This document shows positions 1-5,207 of a stretch of DNA of 8,034 nucleotides, one piece after another. Location: contig CALFXN010000574.1 in NCBI GenBank assembly GCA_937957815.1, positions 1 through 8,034 on the forward strand. Direction: 5' to 3'. The notes beneath the pieces were generated by a model. It saw nothing but the letters and a program-made list of their open reading frames with translations, was not told the origin of the DNA and did not search any database. Made by a program: the position numbers and the translations under genes. Numbering within the stretch: position 1 is the stretch's first letter; every line of letters starts with the position of its first letter. Origin of the DNA: an uncultured Synergistales bacterium (GTDB lineage Bacteria > Synergistota > Synergistia > Synergistales > Aminobacteriaceae).

Positions 1-146
1 ATGATGTAGCGCGCGAGTTCCTCCCCCCAGAACATCGGAAAGAGGTTGAAATACCGCGCCAGCGTCGCGGTGAAAACGACGAGAACCATCGCAGGGAACA
101 GGAAGAGCAGCGCATACTCCTCGAAATGGTCGACAAAATAACGCAT
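1..146 (-). CDS. dctQ: TRAP transporter small permease (DctQ family), N-terminal fragment
   Basis: This is the first 48 codons of a gene running off the left edge. The ATG is at 146-144 and is preceded by GGGGGAG a few bases upstream, which fixes the start. The peptide begins MRYFVDHFEEYALLF, then has one hydrophobic segment (about residues 11-30, including LFLFPAMVLVVFTATLARY) and ends near FWGEELARY. The W-x-E-E-x-x-R-Y pattern after the first membrane helix is typical of DctQ small permeases, which normally have four helices and about 160-190 residues. In TRAP systems DctQ partners the large permease DctM and receives substrate from the periplasmic protein DctP, encoded just upstream here. 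It is therefore the second gene of a minus-strand dctP-dctQ(-dctM) operon; dctM would lie beyond the window. Family call is fairly sure; substrate is unknown. Confidence 0.85.
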   Translation of the reverse strand, partial: MRYFVDHFEEYALLFLFPAMVLVVFTATLARYFNLFPMFWGEELARYI

Positions 147-177
147 ATGTGCTCCCCCAATCCGGAAAAGAGTATGG

Positions 178-205
178 AAAAGCGGCGGAGCACGATGCCC
201 GCCGC
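178..205 (-). terminator. Terminator-like hairpin between dctP and dctQ (probable partial terminator or mRNA-stabilising stem)
   Basis: Read on the minus strand, GCGGCGG (205-199) pairs with CCGCCGC (188-182), with two further G-C pairs possible inside around a small loop, followed at once by TTTT (181-178). It lies in the 77-nt gap between the dctP stop and the dctQ start. Because dctQ has its own strong ribosome site and no promoter is evident in the gap, the hairpin probably lets some transcription through. Binding-protein genes are often followed by such stems, giving more binding protein than permease. The T-tract is short, so efficiency is uncertain. Confidence 0.55.
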
Positions 206-223
206 AGCGTCCGGTGAGTCGAA

Positions 224-1207
224 CTATTTCTGGGCGTTGATCAGATCCTGGATAATTTCCTTTCCGACCTTTCCCTCGAACTCCTTGTAGACCGGCTGGA
301 CGGCTTCAGCCCATTTTGCCTTGTCGGGGACGGTGACCTGCATCCCCTTTGTCTTGAGGTCGTCCACGAGGCGCTTTTCCATGTCGATGCAATACTGTCG
401 CTCCCACTTTCGGGACGCCAGTTCGCACTCCTGGAAGATTTTCCGCTGTTCGTCGGAGAGTTTCTTCTCCCAGAAATCCTTGTTGACAAGCAGAATCGCC
501 GGGGCGTAGAAGTGTCCGGTCAAGGCGAGGTGCTTCTGGACCTCGTAGAATTTCGACGTATAGATGATGACGAGCGGATTCTCCTGACCGTCGACGATCT
601 TCTGCTGCAGAGCGGTGAAGAGCTCGCCGAACGGCATCGGAGTCGGATAGGCGCCGAGCGTTTTGAACGGTCCGACGTGGATCGGGTTTTCCATAAGGCG
701 GATCTTGAGACCTTTCAGATCCTCAGGAGTGGCGACAGGTTTCTGCGAGTTCGTGAGCATCCGGAATCCGTTTTCCCAGATTCCGAGTCCGATGATGTTT
801 TTCGGAGCCAGCGAGTCGAGAATCTTCCGCCCCTGCGGGCCGTCCATCCAAGCGTATGCCTTTTCCCGGTCCACGATGATGAACGGGAGGTCGAAGACGA
901 GGAAGCTGTTCGTGAAATTCGCGAGCGGAGCGGAGGAAACCAGCGTCATTTCGATCGTTCCCATCGAAACTCCTTCGATGACGTCCCGCTCGGATCCCAG
1001 TTGCGACGAGTGGAAGATCTGCATCTCGATCTGTTCCCCGGATTTTTCCTTCAGAAGCGTCGCGAAGTGTTCGAGCCCCTTCTGGTAATGAGAGTCCGGA
1101 GCGATCGTATGCCCTATCCGGAGGACGATCTTGTCGGCCGCGAAGGCGCTTCCGAGGGAAAGAACCAGGAACAGGGCCGTGACGACGGCGAACAGAACTT
1201 TTCTCAT
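224..1207 (-). CDS. dctP: TRAP transporter substrate-binding protein, DctP family
   Basis: A 327-residue secreted solute receptor, the usual length for the family. Residues 1-24 form a signal peptide (MRK, a hydrophobic core, then SAFA-A before the mature protein). The mature start KIVLRIGHT, the segment SSQLGSERDVIEGV (about 67-80), FDLPFI (105-110) and LGAYPTPMPFGELFTALQQ (184-202) followed by VDGQENP (205-211) are hallmark DctP patterns. R149 and R170 (in LKIRLMENP) sit where these receptors place the arginine that binds the ligand carboxylate, so a carboxylate or acidic ligand is likely, but its identity cannot be read from sequence. The start is fixed by AGGAGG (1221-1216) eight bases upstream. 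It is the first gene of the minus-strand TRAP operon, followed by dctQ after a hairpin. I could not recognise a convincing promoter for it in the divergent region to panB. Confidence 0.93.
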   Translation of the reverse strand: MRKVLFAVVTALFLVLSLGSAFAADKIVLRIGHTIAPDSHYQKGLEHFATLLKEKSGEQIEMQIFHSSQLGSERDVIEGVSMGTIEMTLVSSAPLANFTNSFLVFDLPFIIVDREKAYAWMDGPQGRKILDSLAPKNIIGLGIWENGFRMLTNSQKPVATPEDLKGLKIRLMENPIHVGPFKTLGAYPTPMPFGELFTALQQKIVDGQENPLVIIYTSKFYEVQKHLALTGHFYAPAILLVNKDFWEKKLSDEQRKIFQECELASRKWERQYCIDMEKRLVDDLKTKGMQVTVPDKAKWAEAVQPVYKEFEGKVGKEIIQDLINAQK

Positions 1208-1309
1208 GATATCACCCTCCTGAAACGATTTGTGGACTTATGCCGAATCAAAGAAAGCTGCACCTGCGAACGATCCAATGTCGCGGCAACGATCGCCTCC
1301 CTTTGCAAT

Positions 1310-1338
1310 CTGGCATTTGCGCGAGAATTGCGTATAAT
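1310..1338 (+). promoter_or_regulatory. Sigma-70 promoter for panB
   Basis: A perfect -10 TATAAT (1333-1338) stands 17 bases after CTGGCA (1310-1315), a 4/6 match to the -35 consensus. Transcription would start near 1345, leaving a leader of about 150 nt before panB. A TTGCG direct repeat (1317-1321 and 1328-1332, 11 bp apart) lies in the spacer region and could bind a regulator, but this is weak. Confidence 0.6.
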
Positions 1339-1429
1339 CTGTGCGGTCATGATACAACTCCCGATGCGCGAGTACAACATTCGCTCCTTGTGTTCCGAAA
1401 AAACAGGTGCTAAGGTGTTCATGCGGAAT

Positions 1430-1456
1430 GTCCTGAAGAAAGAAAACACTTCGGAC
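1430..1456 (+). promoter_or_regulatory. Stem-loop in the panB leader
   Basis: GTCC-GAAG (1430-1438, with T1434 bulged) pairs with CTTC-GGAC (1449-1456) around a 10-nt A-rich loop. No T-tract follows, so it is not an intrinsic terminator. A competing long-range pairing GTTCCG (1392-1397) with CGGAAC (1456-1461) shares the last base. Function is unknown; it may only shape the 5' end of the message. Confidence 0.3.
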
Positions 1457-1492
1457 GGAACCAAAATACGACCCGAAAGGGGAGGGACGGAC

Positions 1493-2347
1493 GTGGCGAA
1501 GAAGAAAACGCGGTTGGACTTCGTCGAGATGAAGAAGAATGGAGACAAGGTAGCCTGGGTTACGGCGTACGACTACCCCATGGCGACCTTCGCGGAAGCG
1601 GCCGAGATGGATATGATCCTTGTCGGGGACTCTCTCGGAATGGTCGTCCTCGGCTATCAGGGGACCATTCCCGTCACGATGGAAGACTGCATCAGCCATT
1701 GCAAGGCTGTCCGGCGCGGAGCTCCGAATACTTTCGTCGTCGGGGACATGCCGTTCATGTCCTATCAGATCTCCGACGAGGATGCGGTGTACAACGCGGG
1801 CCGCTTCCTCAAGGAGGCCGATTCCGACGCCGTGAAACTCGAGGGCGGCAGACGGGTTCTTTCCCGGATCGAGGCGATTGCCAACGCCGGCGTCCTCGTC
1901 ATGGGGCACATCGGGTTGACGCCGCAGAGTTCCGGGCAGCTCGGCGGGTTCAAGGCACAGGGACGCGATCCAGATAGCGCGCGCGAGCTGATCCACGACG
2001 CGATCGCAATCCAGAAGGCCGGGGCATTCGCACTCCTTCTCGAAGCGGTTCCCCCGGAGCTGACCGAATATATCTCGAAGAAGCTCACGATTCCAGTCTA
2101 TTCGATCGGAGCGGGGTTGCCGTGCGACGGTCAGCTCCTGATCTGCGGTGACATGCTCGGGCTGTTCCAGGCGTTCACGCCGAAGTTCGTCAAGAAGTAC
2201 GCGAACGTGGCGGAAATCGAGGTCAACGCCTTCAAGGAATATGTCCAGGACGTCAAGACGGGGAAGTTCCCGACGGACGACCACGTGTATCATATCCTGA
2301 AGGGCAAGGAAGAGGATTTCGCCCATATGCTCAGGGAGTTCGACTAG
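1493..2347 (+). CDS. panB: 3-methyl-2-oxobutanoate hydroxymethyltransferase (ketopantoate hydroxymethyltransferase)
   Basis: A 284-residue cytoplasmic TIM-barrel enzyme that adds a hydroxymethyl group from 5,10-methylene-tetrahydrofolate to 2-oxoisovalerate, giving ketopantoate, the first committed step to pantothenate and CoA. Visible family motifs are VTAYDYP (23-29), VGDSLGM (44-50), RRGAPN (74-79), GDMPFMSY (84-91), KLEGG (115-119), GHIGLTPQS (138-146) and LLEAVP (182-187). By comparison with E. coli PanB, D46, D85 and E117 are the metal ligands and E184 the catalytic acid/base, so it should be active. The GTG start is chosen because GGAGG (1481-1485) lies seven bases upstream and because homology begins there. 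The open frame extends far upstream to 512, but only as antisense to dctP. It is a single-gene unit with its own promoter and terminator; panC and panD are not nearby. It is about 20 residues longer than E. coli PanB, mainly at the C-terminus. Confidence 0.95.
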   Translation: MAKKKTRLDFVEMKKNGDKVAWVTAYDYPMATFAEAAEMDMILVGDSLGMVVLGYQGTIPVTMEDCISHCKAVRRGAPNTFVVGDMPFMSYQISDEDAVYNAGRFLKEADSDAVKLEGGRRVLSRIEAIANAGVLVMGHIGLTPQSSGQLGGFKAQGRDPDSARELIHDAIAIQKAGAFALLLEAVPPELTEYISKKLTIPVYSIGAGLPCDGQLLICGDMLGLFQAFTPKFVKKYANVAEIEVNAFKEYVQDVKTGKFPTDDHVYHILKGKEEDFAHMLREFD

Positions 2348-2363
2348 AAGACGTCATATGTGT

Positions 2364-2399
2364 CCCGGCGGCGGTCCGGTTCCGGGCTGCCGCCTTTTT
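2364..2399 (+). terminator. Intrinsic terminator after panB
   Basis: GGCGGC (2367-2372) pairs with GCCGCC (2389-2394), with extra CCGG pairing possible in the interior, followed directly by TTTTT (2395-2399). It starts about 17 nt after the panB stop and separates panB from the aminotransferase gene. Confidence 0.85.
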
Positions 2400-2407
2400 G
2401 TAACGCA

Positions 2408-2447
2408 ACGTGCCGCACGTGATACGGCAGGATTCCGCGCGGCACGT
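2408..2447 (+). repeat. 9-bp inverted repeat in the aminotransferase leader
   Basis: ACGTGCCGC (2408-2416) and GCGGCACGT (2439-2447) are perfect inverted repeats separated by 22 nt. They could form a leader stem-loop or an operator. Only a poor promoter is visible nearby (TTGTAA at 2398-2403 and GATACG at 2421-2426, 17-bp spacing, overlapping the preceding terminator's T-tract). Since panB ends in a terminator, the aminotransferase must have a promoter in this 80-nt gap, so the repeat may be part of its control. Confidence 0.4.
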
Positions 2448-2479
2448 CGGACCACGTCGACCTGAGGAGGTTCCCGGAA

Positions 2480-3691
2480 ATGGAGTTTTCACAGCGTATC
2501 CTGAATATGCAGGCCTCTCCGATCCGCCGCCTGATTCCATACGCGGAAGAGGCGAAACGCAAGGGCCGGAAGGTCTACCATCTGAACATCGGGCAGCCCG
2601 ATATCGTCACGCCTCCCTCATTCTTCGAGGCGCTCCGCGATTTCCGGAGCAGCGTCCTGGCGTACGCCCCGTCTGAAGGGATCCCCGAGCTCATCGATGC
2701 GATCAGGGGATATTACAGAAAGTATGACGTCGAGCTCGAACGACGCCACATCCTCGTAACGGACGGCGCGAGTGAGGCGATCGTCTTCGCGTTTACGGCG
2801 ATGTGCGATCCCGGTGACGAAATCCTCATCCCCGAGCCGTTCTACGCGAATTACAACCCGTTCGCGGAGTCGGTGAGTGCGCGGATCGTTCCGATCACGA
2901 CGAGGGCCGAGGAGGGGTTTCACCTTCCACCGGCGCAGGCGATCGAAGCGAAGATCACGCCCCGGACAAAGGCGATCGTGCTCTGTCATCCAGGAAATCC
3001 GACGGGGACGATCTACACGCGCGAAGAGATGGAGATGGTCGCGGAGCTCGCGGCAAAGCACGATTTTTTCATCGTCGCCGATGAGGTCTACAGGGAGTTC
3101 GTGTATGACGGGGTTCCGTACCGCAGCTTCGCCTCGTTCGAAGAGATCGGGGACCGTGTCGTGATCATGGACTCCATCTCGAAGAGGTACAGCGCCTGCG
3201 GAGCCCGCGTAGGCTGTCTGATCAGCCGAAACGCGGAGTTCGTGCATCAGGTCCTGAAGCTGTGCCAGGGTCGGACAAGCGCGCCGACCATGGACCAGAT
3301 AGGGGCCGTTGCACTGTACGGAACGCCACAGGGCTATCTCGACGACGTCCGGACGGAATACCAGCGGCGCAGGGACACGATGTACCATGCGCTGAAGTCG
3401 ATGCCGGGGGTCGTCTGCGAAGAGCCGAAGGGAGCGTTCTATGCGGTTGTGAAACTCCCCGTGGATGACGCGGAGCGTTTCATCATCTGGATGTTGCGGG
3501 AGTTCGACGTCAACGGCGAGACGGTTATGGCGGCGCCGGCCGAGGGATTCTACGCGACCCCCGGACTCGGAAAGGACGAAGTCCGGCTGGCGTACGTCCT
3601 GAAGAACGAAGACCTTATCCGTGCGATGGATGTCCTCCGGCAGGGGCTTCTTGCGTACCCGGGAAGGACAGGTCCCGTTGTCGCAGGATAA
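2480..3691 (+). CDS. Class I PLP-dependent aminotransferase (aspartate aminotransferase-like)
   Basis: A 403-residue fold-type I aminotransferase, full length for the family. The N-terminal ASPIRRLIPYAEEAK and HLNIGQPD (34-41) and the later SISKRYSACGARVG (232-245) mark a distinct bacterial aspartate-aminotransferase-like subgroup. K235 should form the Schiff base with PLP. N173 (in HPGNPTG), D201 and Y204 (ADEVY), and R243 bind the cofactor, and R369 (DEVRLAY) is placed to bind the substrate carboxylate. GAGGAGG (2464-2470) lies nine bases before the ATG, supporting this start. It is cytoplasmic and exchanges amino groups between an amino acid and a 2-oxo acid; aspartate or other amino acids are possible and the sequence does not settle which. 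Its stop codon abuts the pyr promoter's palindrome, so it is the last gene before the pyrimidine operon. No terminator is visible after it, so some read-through into pyrR is possible. Confidence 0.9.
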   Translation: MEFSQRILNMQASPIRRLIPYAEEAKRKGRKVYHLNIGQPDIVTPPSFFEALRDFRSSVLAYAPSEGIPELIDAIRGYYRKYDVELERRHILVTDGASEAIVFAFTAMCDPGDEILIPEPFYANYNPFAESVSARIVPITTRAEEGFHLPPAQAIEAKITPRTKAIVLCHPGNPTGTIYTREEMEMVAELAAKHDFFIVADEVYREFVYDGVPYRSFASFEEIGDRVVIMDSISKRYSACGARVGCLISRNAEFVHQVLKLCQGRTSAPTMDQIGAVALYGTPQGYLDDVRTEYQRRRDTMYHALKSMPGVVCEEPKGAFYAVVKLPVDDAERFIIWMLREFDVNGETVMAAPAEGFYATPGLGKDEVRLAYVLKNEDLIRAMDVLRQGLLAYPGRTGPVVAG

Positions 3692-3706
3692 TGCAACCGC
3701 TTGCAT
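3691..3706. promoter_or_regulatory. Palindromic operator of LacI/PurR/CcpA type overlapping the pyr -35 element
   Basis: The 16-mer has arms ATGCAA (3691-3696) and TTGCAT (3701-3706) around CCGC, with CG exactly at the centre. It fits the CcpA cre consensus WTGNAANCGNWNNCW at every defined position, and has 12 of 16 bases in common with the palindromic PurR box ACGCAAACGTTTGCGT. The right arm is the -35 hexamer, so a bound LacI-family repressor would block RNA polymerase. The identity of the regulator is inferred only; no such gene is in the window. Confidence 0.5.
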
Positions 3707-3729
3707 AAAAATGCTCTCCATGGTACACT
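3701..3729 (+). promoter_or_regulatory. Extended -10 promoter of the pyr operon
   Basis: TTGCAT (3701-3706), a 17-bp spacer and TACACT (3724-3729) with TGG directly before it (3721-3723), which is the TGn extended -10 element. Initiation would fall near 3736, giving a leader of about 135 nt before pyrR. The weak hexamers are offset by the extended element, and placement just upstream of a leader with an attenuator supports the call. Confidence 0.6.
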
Positions 3730-3750
3730 CGTCCGCGTGAGATTCCGGGA

Positions 3751-3795
3751 GGGAGAGAGCGGCAATGAAAAGCGTCATCCGCGAGAAGCTTTCCC
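3751..3795 (+). promoter_or_regulatory. Leader hairpin upstream of the pyr attenuator (possible anti-antiterminator / PyrR element)
   Basis: Lower stem GGGAGAG (3751-3757) with CTTTCCC (3789-3795, one G-T wobble); purine-rich internal loop (A3758 against GAGAAG, 3783-3788); upper stem GCGG (3759-3762) with CCGC (3779-3782) and ATGA (3765-3768) with TCAT (3775-3778); loop AAAGCG. A competing stem is also possible: CATC-GCGA (3776-3784, one bulged C) with TCGCGATG (3806-3813). PyrR-bound leaders in Bacillus also have a hairpin with a purine-rich internal bulge and six-base loop, but the canonical ARUCCNGNGAGGYU sequence is only loosely matched here. It also covers the start codon of the leader ORF. 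Confidence 0.45.
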
Positions 3796-3875
3796 TTCGT
3801 ATTCGTCGCGATGGTCGAACGGCCACGCCCTCTGTCGGGCCGGCCGTTTTTTTGTTCGGAGGGGATGTCGTGTGA
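3765..3875 (+). CDS. Candidate 36-residue leader peptide spanning the pyr attenuator
   Basis: ATG at 3765 preceded by GGGAGAG (3751-3757), reading through the entire terminator hairpin and its T-tract and stopping at TGA 3873-3875. The stop overlaps the pyrR GTG start (3872-3874) in the sequence GTGTGA, the arrangement expected for translational coupling. The peptide begins MKSVIREKLSLRIRRDGR and has four arginines in the seven residues (12-18) just before the codon where the terminator stem begins. Translating ribosomes would block the terminator, as in the E. coli pyrBI and pyrE leaders, where ribosomes coupled to UTP-limited polymerase prevent termination. Nothing in the peptide shows a conserved family, so it may be a chance frame; the precise overlap with the pyrR start is the main support. 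Confidence 0.35.
   Translation: MKSVIREKLSLRIRRDGRTATPSVGPAVFLFGGDVV
3819..3853 (+). terminator. Intrinsic terminator (attenuator) in the pyr leader
   Basis: ACGGCC (3819-3824) pairs with GGCCGT (3842-3847), extended by GCCC (3827-3830) with GGGC (3837-3840) around the loop TCTGTC, and is followed by seven T residues (3847-3853). It lies between the pyr promoter and pyrR, so it must be an attenuator and not an end-of-gene terminator. PyrR, encoded next, is known to promote termination at such sites when UMP is plentiful. Confidence 0.85.
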
Positions 3876-4429
3876 CGGTCCACGAGAAGGCGGTCATTAT
3901 GGAAGCCGACGATATGGAGCGCGTCCTCCGAAGGATTGCGATCGAGATCGTCGAGAGAAACAAGGGGCTTTCGGACGTGGTCCTGCTCGGAGTACAGCGT
4001 CGCGGAGTGACGCTTGCCCACAGGCTTCGCGATATTTTCCGACAGACGGAAAAAGCCAGGGTTCCGACGGGGGAACTCGACATCACGCTCTACCGGGATG
4101 ATATCGCGATGCTCCGCGATCAGCCCGTCCTTCACAGCACATCGATCCCTGCTGACCTGACGGGGAAGCGCGTCATTCTCGTCGACGACGTCCTGTATAC
4201 TGGGCGGACGGCGCGGGCGGCGCTCGATGCGATCATGGATCTCGGACGTCCGGAGATCGTGCAGCTCGTGATCCTGATCGACCGCGGGCATCGCGAACTT
4301 CCGATCCAGCCGGACTATATAGGGAAGAGCATTCCGACATCGCGGAGCGAGTCCGTGGATGTCCAGGTCACGGAGATCGACGGACAGGACCGCGTGATCA
4401 TTTCGGACCGGAGTGATGCGAATGCATAG
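3872..4429 (+). CDS. pyrR: PyrR: pyrimidine operon attenuator protein / uracil phosphoribosyltransferase
   Basis: A 185-residue protein aligned end to end with Bacillus subtilis PyrR (181 residues). KAVIMEADDM near the N-terminus, ERNKG (28-32), GELDITLYRDD (67-77), the PRPP-binding loop VILVDDVLYTGRTARA (101-116), and the C-terminal DRGHRELPI and DYIGKSIPTSRSE are all PyrR signatures. PyrR binds the pyr leader RNA in response to UMP/UTP and favours termination; it also has some uracil phosphoribosyltransferase activity. The GTG start at 3872 is chosen because GGAGGGG (3858-3864) lies seven bases upstream and homology reaches back to residue 5; an internal ATG at 3899 would cut off conserved residues. 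It heads the operon and sits directly behind the attenuator it presumably controls. It overlaps the start of pyrK by eight bases. Confidence 0.95.
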   Translation: MTVHEKAVIMEADDMERVLRRIAIEIVERNKGLSDVVLLGVQRRGVTLAHRLRDIFRQTEKARVPTGELDITLYRDDIAMLRDQPVLHSTSIPADLTGKRVILVDDVLYTGRTARAALDAIMDLGRPEIVQLVILIDRGHRELPIQPDYIGKSIPTSRSESVDVQVTEIDGQDRVIISDRSDANA

Positions 4430-5207
4430 CGAATCGATTGCGGATCGTCGTGGTGCCGTCCTTTCGATTCTGGGATATGACGAACGTCTCTTCTCCATTC
4501 GTCTCGAGTGGGACTTCGAGGGCGACGTCATCCCCGGGCAGTTTGTGCTGCTTCGCTTTCCCGACCGGATGGACCCCCTTCTCGGACGGCCTCTCGCCAT
4601 CGCGGAGAGTGAACCTGGGCGCATTCGTCTTCTCTTCCGCATCGTCGGACGAATGACGCGGGAGCTCTCGCTGCTTCAGGCCGGAACGGTACTTTCCATC
4701 CGCGGACCGGTTGGGAACGGATTCCCGATGGATTCCGGCAGAAAACGGATCTTCGTCGCGGGAACAACCGGTTTCGCGTCGATTCTTGCGGCATATCGCG
4801 GAACGCCCGCCGGACTGAGGGCAGGTATCATCCTCGGAGTTCCCGACGTTTCGTGGCAGGCGTTCGCCGATGCGATGAGCGGCGAGATTCCGTCGCTCGC
4901 GGTGTTCTCCCAGGACGGACACTTCGGAAGATCAGGAACCGCGCTCGACGGCTTGCCCGATGTCCTTCCGCGGGATACGGATGTCTGGGCGTGCGGCCCG
5001 AGAGGAATGCTCGCTGCGCTGGTGAAAAAGTACCCGGACAGGGCGGGAGATATCCTGGTGAGCATGGAGCAACGGATGGCATGCGGCATGGGAGGGTGTC
5101 TCGGGTGCGCCGTTCCGACCCGGAACGGCAGGAAGCGTGTTTGTGTCGACGGCCCGGTTTTCCGAGCGGGGGAGGTTGAGTGGGATGTCCCTCGGGACGA
5201 GGATTGA
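4422..5207 (+). CDS. pyrK: Dihydroorotate dehydrogenase B, electron transfer subunit
   Basis: A 261-residue ferredoxin-reductase-like flavoprotein that passes electrons from PyrD's FMN through a [2Fe-2S] cluster and FAD to NAD+. Order: beta-barrel FAD domain with PGQFVLLRF (38-46) and GRPLAIAE (55-62), GPVGNGFP (95-102), NAD-binding half with AGTTGFAS (113-120) and ACGPRGM (190-196), then a C-terminal iron-sulfur motif C221-x4-C226-x2-C229-x11-C241. The start is ATG 4422 with GGAG (4410-4413) eight bases before it; GTG 4413 and ATG 4416 are in frame but lie on or next to the ribosome site. Two motifs deviate: AGTTGFAS replaces the usual GGGxGxAP, and GRPLAIA has alanine where RPxS is usual. 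It overlaps pyrR by eight bases and pyrD by 23, so the subunits are translationally linked. Confidence 0.93.
   Translation: MHSESIADRRGAVLSILGYDERLFSIRLEWDFEGDVIPGQFVLLRFPDRMDPLLGRPLAIAESEPGRIRLLFRIVGRMTRELSLLQAGTVLSIRGPVGNGFPMDSGRKRIFVAGTTGFASILAAYRGTPAGLRAGIILGVPDVSWQAFADAMSGEIPSLAVFSQDGHFGRSGTALDGLPDVLPRDTDVWACGPRGMLAALVKKYPDRAGDILVSMEQRMACGMGGCLGCAVPTRNGRKRVCVDGPVFRAGEVEWDVPRDED

Noticed and set aside
1311..1332. TGGCA ... TTGC resembling a sigma-54 promoter before panB
   Set aside because: The GG and GC dinucleotides are 18 bases apart; sigma-54 sites need about 12. The perfect TATAAT explains the region better.
512..1492. Upstream extension of the panB frame to an ATG at 512
   Set aside because: This part is antisense to dctP and resembles no protein; PanB homology and the ribosome site begin at the GTG at 1493.
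4413..4421. GTG 4413 or ATG 4416 as the pyrK start
   Set aside because: GTG 4413 overlaps the GGAG ribosome site and ATG 4416 is too close to it; ATG 4422 has correct spacing. The difference is at most three residues.
2618..4642. A 674-codon open frame on the minus strand across the aminotransferase, pyrR and pyrK
   Set aside because: It is antisense to three genes with clear homology, its translation shows no family pattern, and long antisense frames are common in GC-rich coding DNA.
5137..5184. Earlier in-frame start for pyrD at 5137
   Set aside because: The extra 16 residues are read from pyrK's cysteine-cluster region in another frame, and a good ribosome site and homology support 5185.
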